From assembly GCF_039388045.1 (NCBI RefSeq), contig NZ_CP135015.1:248001-312000 (forward strand): 64,000 nucleotides of DNA. Direction: 5' to 3'. The notes beneath the pieces are model-generated. The model was given only the letters and a program-made list of their open reading frames with translations, was not told the DNA's origin and made no database searches. This document shows positions 48,375-58,077 of this stretch, in pieces; position 1 is the stretch's first letter, and every line of letters begins with the position of its first letter. Made by a program: the position numbers and the translations under genes. This DNA comes from Buchnera_K aphidicola_B. Lineage in GTDB: Bacteria; Pseudomonadota; Gammaproteobacteria; Enterobacterales; Enterobacteriaceae.

Positions 48375-50189
48375 ATGACAAAATATTTAAGAAATATAGC
48401 TATTATTGCACATGTCGATCATGGAAAAACTACTTTAGTTAATCAATTGTTAAAACAATCGGGAGCTTTTAAAAAACATGAAAAAATAACAGAAAGAGTT
48501 ATGGATTCACATGACTTGGAAAAAGAAAGAGGAATAACAATATTTTCTAAAATAACATCTGTACAATTTAAAAAATATCATATAAATATTGTAGATACTC
48601 CAGGACATGCAGATTTTGGTGGCGAAGTAGAAAGAATATTATCTATGGTAGATTCTGTTTTATTAATTGTAGATGCACAAGACGGACCTATGCCTCAGAC
48701 TAGATTTGTTACACAAAAGGCTTTTTTACATGGAATAAAACCAATTGTAGTAATTAATAAAATTGATAAAAAATATGCTAGAACTGATTGGGTAATAGAA
48801 AAAATATTTGATTTGTTTGTTGATTTAAATGCAACTGATGAACAACTAGATTTTCCTATTATTTATACATCTGCATTACAAGGTGCGGCAAGTAAAAAAC
48901 ACCCTGTTAAAAAAACAAACATGAAATCATTATATAAAGCAATAATTAAACATGCGCCAATACCTAAAATAAACAAGTCTAAAACATTACAAATGCAAAT
49001 ATCACAATTAGATTATAGTAATTATTTAGGTGTAATTGGAATTGGTAGAATAAAAGAAGGTGTTATAATAAAAAATCAAGATGTTGCTATAATTAATAAA
49101 AATAAAAAAATAACTTTTGGTAAAATAAATAAAATACTATATTATTGTGGTTTAAAAAGAGTTGAAATAAACAAAGCAAAAGCAGGAGATATAATTGCTA
49201 TAACAGGCATAGATAATTTAAATATCTCTGATACAATTTGTGAATTAAATAATATTAAACGCTTGCCGAAATTAAAAGTTGACAAACCAACTGTAAATAT
49301 GCTTTTTTCAGTAAATTCATCCCCTTTTTCTTCTAAAGAAGGGAAATACATTACTTCTAGACATATTTTAGAAAGATTAAAAAAAGAAAGTATACACAAC
49401 GTTGCTTTAAAAATAAAATCTACAAATAACACTAATACTTTTTCTGTTTCAGGTAGAGGAGAATTACATTTAGCAATATTAATAGAAAATATGCGTAGAG
49501 AAGGATTTGAGTTAGAAGTATCAAGACCTAAAATAATTTTTAGAACAATTAATAATGAAATACAAGAACCATATGAAAATGTATCATTAAACATCCCAGA
49601 AAAATATCAAGGAAAAATAATTAAAAAAATAGGAGAACGAAGAGGAAAACTTCAAAACATACATCATGATGTAAAAAATAATAGCATACATCTAGAATAT
49701 TTAATATCTAGTAGAGCATTAATAGGATTTAGAACAGAATTTATTAATTTAACTTCTGGAAAAGGACTATTATATACTGCATTTAGTCACTATGAAAAAA
49801 AAGAAGAACATAATATAGGACAAAGAACGAATGGAGTCTTAATATCTAATAATACAGGAATGGCTGTAGCATACGCTATTTTTAATTTACAAAATAAAGG
49901 AAAATTATTTATAAAACATGGAGAACAAGTATATGAAGGACAAATTATAGGTATACATAATAGATCAAATGATTTAACAGTTAATTGTATAACAGGAAAA
50001 AAATTAACAAATATGCGCGCATCTGGTTCTGATGAATCAATAATATTAACCCCTCCTAATAAAATAAATTTAGAATATGCTATAAGTTTTATTAATGATG
50101 ATGAATTAGTTGAAATAACACCAAAATCTATAAGATTAAGAAAAATGTTTCTATTAGAAAATCAAAGAAAGAAAAAAATAAAAAAATAG
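48375..50189 (+). CDS. typA: ribosome-associated GTPase TypA (BipA)
   Basis: 604 aa (E. coli 607). EF-G-like GTPase: AHVDHGKT (12-19), ERGITI, DTPGHADFGGEVERILS, NKIDK; then domain II, the EF-G III/V-like domains (RGELHLAILIENMRREGFE) and the specific C-terminal domain (TNMRASGSDESIILTPP). Involved in ribosome assembly and stress. Often lost in reduced genomes, here complete. Confidence 0.96.
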   Translation: MTKYLRNIAIIAHVDHGKTTLVNQLLKQSGAFKKHEKITERVMDSHDLEKERGITIFSKITSVQFKKYHINIVDTPGHADFGGEVERILSMVDSVLLIVDAQDGPMPQTRFVTQKAFLHGIKPIVVINKIDKKYARTDWVIEKIFDLFVDLNATDEQLDFPIIYTSALQGAASKKHPVKKTNMKSLYKAIIKHAPIPKINKSKTLQMQISQLDYSNYLGVIGIGRIKEGVIIKNQDVAIINKNKKITFGKINKILYYCGLKRVEINKAKAGDIIAITGIDNLNISDTICELNNIKRLPKLKVDKPTVNMLFSVNSSPFSSKEGKYITSRHILERLKKESIHNVALKIKSTNNTNTFSVSGRGELHLAILIENMRREGFELEVSRPKIIFRTINNEIQEPYENVSLNIPEKYQGKIIKKIGERRGKLQNIHHDVKNNSIHLEYLISSRALIGFRTEFINLTSGKGLLYTAFSHYEKKEEHNIGQRTNGVLISNNTGMAVAYAIFNLQNKGKLFIKHGEQVYEGQIIGIHNRSNDLTVNCITGKKLTNMRASGSDESIILTPPNKINLEYAISFINDDELVEITPKSIRLRKMFLLENQRKKKIKK

Positions 50190-50202
50190 ACATATTTAAT
50201 AT

Positions 50203-50820
50203 TTACAAATTAAATATGTTTAACAAATGAACAAATTTTTTTTTTTGCCTTCTTAAATATAAACTTTCAGTAAAAATTATACTATATAAACTTTTTACAG
50301 CTGTATTAAAATTATCGTTAATAATTAAAAAGTCATATGATTTATAATGCATCATTGCATCAATAGAATGTTTCATACGATTTTTAATTGCATGATGTGT
50401 ATCTGTATTACGTAAAATTAACCTTTTGTATAATTCTTTTTTAGAAGGGGGTAAAATCACAATACTTTTAATTTTTGTAAATAAAGTATATATTTTTTTT
50501 GCACCTCTCCAATTTATATCTAATAATACATCTATTCCATTAAACAAAATTTTACTTATATTACTAGGAGTTCCATAATAGTTATTAAAAACTTTCTCAT
50601 ATTCTAAAAATTTACCTTTATTTTTCATTTCTACAAATTTTTCTTTAGATACAAAATAATAATCTTTCCCATTAAATTCACCTGGTCGTATTAAACGTGT
50701 TGTATATGATATAGACAAAAATATTTCACTTAATGCTTTTTTTTTTAAAACTGCTTTTATTAAACTTGTTTTTCCTGCTCCACTAGGAGCAGATATTATA
50801 AATAATGTTCCTAAAGACAT
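50203..50820 (-). CDS. gmk: guanylate kinase
   Basis: 205 aa from ATG 50820 (E. coli 207). P-loop SAPSGAGKTSL (10-20), SYTTRLIRPGEFNGKDYYFV, YYGTPSNI, LLDINWRGAKKI. Phosphorylates GMP to GDP. No convincing ribosome site. Convergent with typA, 13 nt apart. Confidence 0.96.
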   Translation of the reverse strand: MSLGTLFIISAPSGAGKTSLIKAVLKKKALSEIFLSISYTTRLIRPGEFNGKDYYFVSKEKFVEMKNKGKFLEYEKVFNNYYGTPSNISKILFNGIDVLLDINWRGAKKIYTLFTKIKSIVILPPSKKELYKRLILRNTDTHHAIKNRMKHSIDAMMHYKSYDFLIINDNFNTAVKSLYSIIFTESLYLRRQKKKFVHLLNIFNL

Positions 50821-50879
50821 AAAATTTACACACAAAATTAGATAATTTAATTATATAAAATAAACATAAAATATTACAT

Positions 50880-51857
50880 TTAAACATAAAATTTATATTT
50901 AACTTTAAAATATACTGGACAAATATTTTCAAATAATAAAATTGTATTTAAAGGTAAATTTTTATTTAATACTATTTGCAACCAAAATATTTTATTATTT
51001 AATTTAACTGTAAATAAAATTCTACCTATTATATAATTTTTATACATATCTGTAAAACGAATTACACAATTTTCAAAATTATAAGTAAAATTTTTTGTCA
51101 ATAATTCTAAAACATATAAATATTTCCTATTTATTTTTTTAAAAAAAACTTTAGATATTATTTCTTGACCTATATAACAACCTTTATAAATATCAATATT
51201 ATCAGGAATTCTCAAATTCACTGATTGTGGTAAAAAAATCTTTGAATTAATACGATCTAAAATTGGTATTCCAGATTTTAAGTGCAAAATAGACCATTGA
51301 TCATCATAAAAAACAGAAAAATTCCTAAAAATATTTTTAAAAAACAAAACTTGTGAAAATTTTACAATAAATAAAAAACGTTCTTCAGGATATTGAAATT
51401 GTAAAATTATAATATCTCCATAATTAACTATAGTATTATGATAATCTGGTAATAATTTAAAAAATTTTAATAAAAACAATCTTAAATTAGTACCTGAAAC
51501 ACCAAACAATAAAAATTCTTTTTTACGTTGTGTATAAATTTTATAAAAATTTAGATATTTTTTAAATTCTTTTTTTTGAATTTTTAATATACTTTTTCTT
51601 ATTACATAACCATAATTATTATTATATTTAAAAATTAAAAAATTAGATAAAACTTTTCCATAAATATCACAATTAGCGCAATGAAAATATTTTTTAAAAT
51701 TTAACAAATTTATATTCATAGTAAATTTATTATTTAAATATTTTGCAGCATCTATACCAGAAATAGTAACAAAAACCCATTTTTTTAAATTAAATAATGC
51801 AATAGGTAATTTATTAATATCATAATAAGATATATTATTTTGTAAATATTTCTTCAT
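50880..51857 (-). CDS. ygfZ: tRNA-modifying protein YgfZ (folate-binding, Fe-S maintenance)
   Basis: 325 aa (E. coli 326). The signature KGCYIGQE at 225-232 with C227 is intact; the N-terminal GcvT-like part has ISGIDAAKYLNNKFTMNI. E. coli YgfZ supports MiaB and other Fe-S enzymes, which fits miaB being retained in this window. Divergent from prfB; the ygfZ / prfB / lysS arrangement is as in E. coli and, from memory, Buchnera. Confidence 0.9.
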   Translation of the reverse strand: MKKYLQNNISYYDINKLPIALFNLKKWVFVTISGIDAAKYLNNKFTMNINLLNFKKYFHCANCDIYGKVLSNFLIFKYNNNYGYVIRKSILKIQKKEFKKYLNFYKIYTQRKKEFLLFGVSGTNLRLFLLKFFKLLPDYHNTIVNYGDIIILQFQYPEERFLFIVKFSQVLFFKNIFRNFSVFYDDQWSILHLKSGIPILDRINSKIFLPQSVNLRIPDNIDIYKGCYIGQEIISKVFFKKINRKYLYVLELLTKNFTYNFENCVIRFTDMYKNYIIGRILFTVKLNNKIFWLQIVLNKNLPLNTILLFENICPVYFKVKYKFYV

Positions 51858-51973
51858 ACTTAACCTATATTTTAAAAAAAATAAATATTAAAATGTAATT
51901 CAATATAATGTAAATTAATATAATGTGGTAAAATTATTATAATTAAAATTTACAATATCTTTGAAATTAACTC

Positions 51974-53098
51974 ATGTTTTCTGTAAATTATTTAAAAAAA
52001 TATATTAATAGTTGCGCTATAAGAAATAAAAAAATAAAAAAATTATTTGGATATAAACAAAAAAAAAAAAAAATAATTAAAATAAACACAATATTTAATA
52101 AAACTGAAATATGGAAATTTCCACTAAAAATAAAAAAATTAAACAAAAAAAAAAAAAATATAGAAAATAATATAAAAAAAATAAAAAAAATCAACAACAT
52201 GATTATTGATACTTATGAATTAATAAAATTATTTAACAATAAAGAAAATTTAGATTATGAAAATGAAATATATAAAGAAATTAAAAAAATAGATAAAAAA
52301 TTAGAAAAAATAGAAATATATGTTTTATTTAATAATAAAAATGATTCTAAAAATTGTTATATAGATATTCAATCAGGATCTGGTGGGATAGATGCACAAG
52401 ATTGGGCTCAAATGTTATTAAAAATGTATTTAAAATGGGCAGATAAAAAAAAATTCAAAACCCAAATCATAAATGAAACAATAGGAGAAATTGCTGGTAT
52501 AAAATCCGCCACTATTAAAATATCTGGATTATATGCTTTTGGTTGGTTAAAAACCGAAACTGGTGTTCATCGTTTAGTAAGAAAAAGTCCTTTTAATTCA
52601 GGACAAAGAAGACACACTTCATTTAGTTCAATATTTGTATACCCTGAAATTGATAACAACATTAACATAATTATTAATAATACAGAATTAAGAATAGATT
52701 TATATAAATCTTCAGGAGCGGGTGGGCAACACGTAAATAAAACAGAATCTGCAGTTAGAATTACACATATTCCTACTGGCACAGTTACACAAAGTCAAGA
52801 ACAACGTTCACAACATAAAAATAAAGAACAAGCCATGCAACAAATGAAAGATAAATTATACAACTTAGAATTAAAAAAAAAATATAAAAAAAAACAAATT
52901 GTAGAAAAAAAAAAATCAAAAATAAGATGGGGGAATCAAATACGATCATATATATTAGATAATAATCTAATAAAAGATTTAAGAACTGGTATAGAGACAA
53001 ATAATATACAAAATGTATTAAATGGTGAATTAGATCAATTTATTAAAAAAAATCTTAAAATAATATACAGGAAAAAAAATGACAGAAAAAAAAAATAA
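51974..53098 (+). CDS. prfB: peptide chain release factor 2, without programmed frameshift
   Basis: 374 aa (E. coli 365). Recognition motif SPF (205-207) and catalytic GGQ (250-252) fall at the E. coli positions; SGSGGIDAQDWAQMLLKMY and HIPTGTVTQSQEQRSQHKNK are conserved. At the place where most bacteria have CUU-UGA-C in codons 25-26, the sequence reads TTA TTT GGA TAT and the frame runs straight through; the upstream Shine-Dalgarno-like stimulator is gone too. Autoregulation by UGA readthrough is therefore lost. The first 120 residues are lysine-rich and diverged. Overlaps lysS by 20 nt. Confidence 0.96.
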   Translation: MFSVNYLKKYINSCAIRNKKIKKLFGYKQKKKKIIKINTIFNKTEIWKFPLKIKKLNKKKKNIENNIKKIKKINNMIIDTYELIKLFNNKENLDYENEIYKEIKKIDKKLEKIEIYVLFNNKNDSKNCYIDIQSGSGGIDAQDWAQMLLKMYLKWADKKKFKTQIINETIGEIAGIKSATIKISGLYAFGWLKTETGVHRLVRKSPFNSGQRRHTSFSSIFVYPEIDNNINIIINNTELRIDLYKSSGAGGQHVNKTESAVRITHIPTGTVTQSQEQRSQHKNKEQAMQQMKDKLYNLELKKKYKKKQIVEKKKSKIRWGNQIRSYILDNNLIKDLRTGIETNNIQNVLNGELDQFIKKNLKIIYRKKNDRKKK

Positions 53099-54572
53099 AA
53101 ATTTTCTTTATTTACAAAAAAAAACAAGAATAAAAAAAATAAAAAAAACAAGTAAAGGAAAATTTAATTTTCCAAATACATTTAAAACGAACTATACTAT
53201 ACAAAATATTATAAAAAATTTTAAAAATAAACAAAATGACAAATTAAAAAATTTAAATATTAAAGTTAAAATAGCGGGTAGAATAATTAAAAAAAGAGTA
53301 ATGGGAAAAGCAACATTTATAATTATAAAAAATTTAGAAGAAAAAATACAATTATATATAGGATATAATAATTTACTAAATAATGAAAAATATGCAGAAA
53401 TAAAAACATGGAATTTAGGAGATATATTAGGTGCTTATGGAGTAATATTTAAAACAAAAACTCAAGAATTATCTATTAATTGTATAAAAATCAAACTCTT
53501 AACAAAATCTATTAAACCCATACCAAATAAATTTCATGGTTTAAAGAATACTGAAAAACGATATAGGCAACGATATTTAGATTTAATAACAAACAAAAAT
53601 TTGAAGAAAATATTTAAAAATCGTTCTTTAATATTAAGATATATAAGAAATTTTATGCATTTACATCATTTCATTGAAGTAGAAACACCAATGTTACAAA
53701 ATATACCAGGAGGAGCTTCTGCTAAACCTTTTAAAACATATCATAATAAATTAAATAGTAATATGTTTTTAAGAATTTCTCCAGAATTATATTTAAAACA
53801 ATTAATTATTGGAGGTTTTGAAAAAATTTTTGAAATAAACAGAAATTTCAGAAATGAAGGTATATCAACATATCACAATCCAGAATTTACTATGATGGAA
53901 TTATATATAGCATATGCAAACTATCATGATTTAATGAAATTAATACAAAATTTGTTTAAATATATATCTTTAAAGCTTTTTAATCATTATTATTTAGAAT
54001 ATAAAAATTATGTATTTAATTTAAATAAGCCTTTTAAAAAAATACCCATGATAAATGCAATTTTAAAATTTAATCCAGATATAAAATTAAAACAATTAAA
54101 TGATACAAAAGAGATAATAAAATTAGCTAAAAAAAAAAAAATAAAATATAAAGAAGAATATACAAAAGGAAAATTAATTTTAAAAATATTTGAAAAAACA
54201 ACAGAAAAAAAAATTATTAAACCTACTTTTATTACAAAATATCCTATTGAAACATCACCTTTAGCACGTAAAAATGATAAAAATAAAAATTTTGTAGACA
54301 GATTTGAATTATTTATTGGGGGATTGGAAATAGGAAATGGATTTTCAGAACTTAATGACCCTATAGAGCAAAAAAAAAGATTTATTAATCAAAAAACATC
54401 AAAAAAAGAAAAAAAAAAATATGATAAAGACTATATTTTAGCCATGGAATATGGATTACCGCCAACAGCTGGTTTAGGTATTGGAATTGATCGCTTAATA
54501 ATGTTATTCACAAATCAAAATAGTATACGTGATGTAATTTTATTTCCAACACTTAAAAAAAATAATGATTAA
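53079..54572 (+). CDS. lysS: lysyl-tRNA synthetase, class II
   Basis: 497 aa (E. coli 505). Anticodon-binding OB domain (IKVKIAGRIIKKRVMGKATF, LGDILGAYGVIFKTKT), motif 2 NRNFRNEGISTYHNPEFTMM kept, and motif 3 GLGIGIDRLIMLF. AGGAAAAAAA before the ATG inside prfB gives coupled translation. The most heavily used synthetase in a genome this rich in AAA codons. Confidence 0.97.
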   Translation: MTEKKNKNFLYLQKKTRIKKIKKTSKGKFNFPNTFKTNYTIQNIIKNFKNKQNDKLKNLNIKVKIAGRIIKKRVMGKATFIIIKNLEEKIQLYIGYNNLLNNEKYAEIKTWNLGDILGAYGVIFKTKTQELSINCIKIKLLTKSIKPIPNKFHGLKNTEKRYRQRYLDLITNKNLKKIFKNRSLILRYIRNFMHLHHFIEVETPMLQNIPGGASAKPFKTYHNKLNSNMFLRISPELYLKQLIIGGFEKIFEINRNFRNEGISTYHNPEFTMMELYIAYANYHDLMKLIQNLFKYISLKLFNHYYLEYKNYVFNLNKPFKKIPMINAILKFNPDIKLKQLNDTKEIIKLAKKKKIKYKEEYTKGKLILKIFEKTTEKKIIKPTFITKYPIETSPLARKNDKNKNFVDRFELFIGGLEIGNGFSELNDPIEQKKRFINQKTSKKEKKKYDKDYILAMEYGLPPTAGLGIGIDRLIMLFTNQNSIRDVILFPTLKKNND

Positions 54573-54669
54573 TATTAAAAATATAAATAATATATTTATT
54601 TTAAATATGAAACAATTTAATGTATTATAATATAAATTAATATATTTAAATATAAAATATGTAAAATTT

Positions 54670-55929
54670 ATGCCTATAAAATTAAATAATACTAAAAATT
54701 CCTTAAACTATAATAATTTATGTAAGATTATTAAAAAACACAACACTCCAATATGGATATACGAATGGGAAATTATTAAAAAAAAGATAAAATTATTAAA
54801 ACAATTTGACATTATTCGATATGCGCAAAAAGCGTGTTCAAATATAAATATATTAAAACTGATGAAAAAAACCGGTTTAAAAATTGATGCAGTATCTTAT
54901 GGAGAAATCAAAAGAGCATTAATTTCTAATTTTAAACCAAAAAAAGACGAAATTATATTTACTTCAGATAGTATAGATGAAGATACTTTAAATATAATTA
55001 CAAAAAAAAAAATTACTGTTAATGCCGGTTCAACAAATATATTAAAAATAATAGGTAAAAAAAAAAAAAGACACAAAATATGGTTAAGAATAAACCCAGG
55101 ATTTGGTAATGGACATAATAAAAAAACTAATACTGGAGGCGTAAATAGCAAACATGGAATTTGGGATATAAAAAAAGCACTAATACTTATTAAAAAATAT
55201 AAATTAAAATTAATCGGTTTACATATGCATATTGGTTCTGGAGCTAATTATAATCATTTATTAAAAATGTGTAAATCTATGATTAAAAATATCATAAAAG
55301 TTAACATTGATATAAAATCAATTTCAACTGGAGGTGGTTTACCTATACCATATTATTATAAAGAAAAAGAAATAAACATTAAAGAGTATTTTAAAATATG
55401 GAATAATACTAGAAATTATATTGCTTCATATATAGGACATAATATAACTTTAGAAATCGAACCTGGAAGATTCTTAGTAGCACAATCTGGATTATTAATA
55501 ACAAAAGTTAATATAATAAAAAAAATTAATAATAAAAAATTTGTTTTAATAGACGCAGGTTTCAACGATTTAATTAGACCATGTATGTATGGTAGTTATC
55601 ATCATATTTCTGTTCTTAAAAGTAAAAATTCTGAAAGAAATAAAGAAAAATATATCATTTGCGGTCCTTTATGTGAATCAGGAGATATATTTACACAAGA
55701 TCCAAAAGGAAACATTAAAAGTAGAAAACTACCAAAAATAAAGAAAGGGGATTACTTAATATTTCATGATACAGGGGCTTATGGATCAACAATGTCATCA
55801 AATTATAATACAAGACCATTAATTAAAGAAATTTTATTTAAAAAAGGAAAAGCATATATAATTCGCAATAATCAATCAATTAAAAATATATTAAAATTAG
55901 AGCAAAACTGTAAAAAAATAAAATTTTAA
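54670..55929 (+). CDS. lysA: diaminopimelate decarboxylase
   Basis: 419 aa (E. coli 420). Last step of lysine synthesis. PLP lysine K54 in RYAQKACSN (same number as E. coli), HMHIGSGANYN, STGGGLPIPY, EPGRFLV and CGPLCESGDIFTQD, GAYGSTMSSNYNTRP. Lysine is an essential amino acid for insects, so this is a likely provisioning gene together with asd at the right end. Confidence 0.97.
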   Translation: MPIKLNNTKNSLNYNNLCKIIKKHNTPIWIYEWEIIKKKIKLLKQFDIIRYAQKACSNINILKLMKKTGLKIDAVSYGEIKRALISNFKPKKDEIIFTSDSIDEDTLNIITKKKITVNAGSTNILKIIGKKKKRHKIWLRINPGFGNGHNKKTNTGGVNSKHGIWDIKKALILIKKYKLKLIGLHMHIGSGANYNHLLKMCKSMIKNIIKVNIDIKSISTGGGLPIPYYYKEKEINIKEYFKIWNNTRNYIASYIGHNITLEIEPGRFLVAQSGLLITKVNIIKKINNKKFVLIDAGFNDLIRPCMYGSYHHISVLKSKNSERNKEKYIICGPLCESGDIFTQDPKGNIKSRKLPKIKKGDYLIFHDTGAYGSTMSSNYNTRPLIKEILFKKGKAYIIRNNQSIKNILKLEQNCKKIKF

Positions 55930-56000
55930 TAACAAAAAACAAAATTATTTAATAAAATTTTAAAATATATTTTCTCATTAAATAACATATTTCATTAAAA

Positions 56001-56028
56001 TTGACATATATAATTACAATATATAAAT
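56001..56028 (+). promoter_or_regulatory. sigma-70-like promoter candidate upstream of miaB
   Basis: TTGACA (56001-56006), 16-nt spacer, ATAAAT (56023-56028), 154 nt before miaB. It shares AAAATTGACA-N7-TTACAAT-NN-ATAAAT with the site at 18239-18270. It would drive miaB-ybeY-ybeX-leuS. Confidence 0.4.
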
Positions 56029-56181
56029 AAAAAAATATCACATTATTCAATATTAAAAATAATATTATATTTTTAAAATATATAGTAAAATATATAAATA
56101 TAAATAATAACTATTTAATCTAATTATTTTTATTACAAATAATTGTAAAATCAAATAAAAATTAAATAAAGAGCTATTAAG

Positions 56182-57504
56182 ATGCAATATATATATATAA
56201 AAACTTGGGGTTGTCAAATGAATGAATATGATTCAAATATCATTTCTTCGACGCTTAAAAAAAAAAAATACAAAATTACAAAAAAAAAAAAAAAAGCCGA
56301 TATTTTAATATTAAATACTTGCTCAATACGTGAAAAAGCACAAGAAAAAATTTTTCATCAATTAGGAAGATGGAGGCATTTAAAAAAAAAAAAAAAAAAA
56401 ATAATAATTGCCGTAGGAGGATGTGTAGCAGAACAAGAAGGAAAAAAAATATATAAACGCGCTAACTATGTAGATATAATTTTTGGCACTCGAAGTATAC
56501 AAAATTTACCAAAAATAATTAAATTAGCGAAAAAAAAAAAAAAAATAATTATAGATATAAAACAAAAAAGTATTAAAAAATTTAAATATGCACCATTAAA
56601 TACAAAAAAAAAAAAAGCTATTATTTCAATTATGGAAGGATGTAATAAATATTGTTCTTTTTGTATAGTACCATACACACGAGGTAAAGAAATAAGCCGA
56701 CCATATGAAGAAATTATTCAAGAAATTCAAAACTTAGCAAATATTGGAGTAAAAGAAATTACATTACTAGGACAAAATGTCAATGCATACTATGATCAAC
56801 AAAAAAAAAAAATATGCACATTTTCAAATTTATTAATGTTAATTGCAAAAATAAAAAATATTAGTAGAATTCGATTTATTACCAGTCATCCAATAGAATT
56901 AACTAATGACATTATTAACGTTTACCAAAAAACACCAAAATTAGCAAATTTTTTACATTTACCGGTACAAAGTGGCTCAAATGAAATTTTAAAAAAAATG
57001 AAAAGAATATATAATATAAAATATTACAAAAAACTTATTAAAAAATTAATTTCTATTGCACCTTATATACAAATTAGTTCAGATTTTATAATAGGATTTC
57101 CTGGAGAAAAAAAAAAACACTTTCTAGAAACAATAAAATTAATAAAATATGTAAATTTCGATTTTAGTTATAGTTTTATTTATTCCCCTCGCCCTGGAAC
57201 AAAAGCGTTTAAAATATATGATCAAACTAAACAAAGTAAAAAAAAAAAAAGACTATATATTTTACAAAAAAAAATTAACAAACAAGTTATAAATTGGACA
57301 AATAATATGCTTGGAACTATACAACGTATATTAGTTCAAGAAATTTCAAAATTTAATATTATGCAATTAATGGGTATTACAGATAATAATAGATTGATTC
57401 ATTTTTATTCTAAAAAAAACATTATTGGTCAAGTAACTTATGTAAAAATAATAAAAATTTATAAAAATATATTATTAGGGATTTTAATAAATAAAAATAT
57501 ATAA
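56182..57504 (+). CDS. miaB: tRNA-2-methylthio-N6-dimethylallyladenosine synthase MiaB
   Basis: 440 aa (E. coli 474). Radical SAM methylthiotransferase for A37 of tRNAs. First cluster cysteines: C11 (TWGCQMNEYDS), C47 (NTCSIREKA), C81 (VGGCVAEQEG). Radical SAM cluster: C154-x3-C158-x2-C161 in CNKYCSFCIVPYTRG. A reduced TRAM domain ends the protein. AGAGC lies upstream of the ATG. It has a 16-A tract (56280-56295) and a 20-A tract (56382-56401), both in frame. Head of the miaB-ybeY-ybeX group; ybeZ (phoH-like) is deleted. Confidence 0.96.
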   Translation: MQYIYIKTWGCQMNEYDSNIISSTLKKKKYKITKKKKKADILILNTCSIREKAQEKIFHQLGRWRHLKKKKKKIIIAVGGCVAEQEGKKIYKRANYVDIIFGTRSIQNLPKIIKLAKKKKKIIIDIKQKSIKKFKYAPLNTKKKKAIISIMEGCNKYCSFCIVPYTRGKEISRPYEEIIQEIQNLANIGVKEITLLGQNVNAYYDQQKKKICTFSNLLMLIAKIKNISRIRFITSHPIELTNDIINVYQKTPKLANFLHLPVQSGSNEILKKMKRIYNIKYYKKLIKKLISIAPYIQISSDFIIGFPGEKKKHFLETIKLIKYVNFDFSYSFIYSPRPGTKAFKIYDQTKQSKKKKRLYILQKKINKQVINWTNNMLGTIQRILVQEISKFNIMQLMGITDNNRLIHFYSKKNIIGQVTYVKIIKIYKNILLGILINKNI

Positions 57505-57566
57505 AATACTATATATAAATAAAATAATATGTTATATTTCTATAATAATTTCTTTAAAAAAAAAAT

Positions 57567-58018
57567 ATGAAAAAAAAAAAAATAATAATAAATATACAAA
57601 ATAAAAAAAAAACACACCAAAAAAAAAAACAATAAAAAAATGGATTAAAACAATTATTAATCCATACATAAATAATATAATAACAATTCAATTAGTTTCA
57701 AAAAAAGAAATATATAATTTAAATTTAATTTATAGAAAAAAACCATATTACACTAATATCTTAGCTTTTCCTTATAATATATTTATAAAAAAAAAAACAC
57801 TTTTTTTAGGAGATTTAGTTGTTTGTGATGAAATAATTCACAAAGAAGCTAAAAAACAAAAAAAAAAAAAAACCGCACATTGGGCGCATATAATAATACA
57901 TGGAACTTTACACTTAATTGGTTACACTCATGATAATAAAAAAAATAAAAAAATAATGGAATCAATAGAAATCAAAACTCTTAAAAAACAGAATTTTAAA
58001 AATCCTTATACACTTTAA
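57567..58018 (+). CDS. ybeY: endoribonuclease / rRNA maturation factor YbeY, frame broken in an N-terminal poly(A) tract
   Basis: From about 57630 to the TAA at 58016-58018 one frame encodes a clear YbeY: LIYRKKPYYTNILAFPY, LFLGDLVVCDEIIHKEAKK, AHWAHIIIHGTLHLIGYTHD, with the three zinc histidines of HGTLHLIGYTH. That frame has no ATG/GTG/TTG start: a TAA precedes it at 57602-57604. The ATG at 57567 opens the other frame (MKKKKIIINIQNKKK...) and stops at 57633. One added A in a run between them (13 A at 57570-57582, 10 A at 57603-57612 or 11 A at 57619-57629) joins both into about 150 aa (E. coli 155). A later 15-A run (57858-57872) is in frame. Position between miaB and ybeX is standard. Confidence 0.88.
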
Positions 58019-58077
58019 TTCATCCTAAGTAAAATAATAAATGGGTTCTTTCAATTTTATAAAAATTAAAAAATATA

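Noticed and set aside
57858..57872. 15-A run in ybeY as a second frameshift
   Set aside because: Reading through it keeps the frame from LFLGDLVVCDE into the histidine motif, so the run is in frame.
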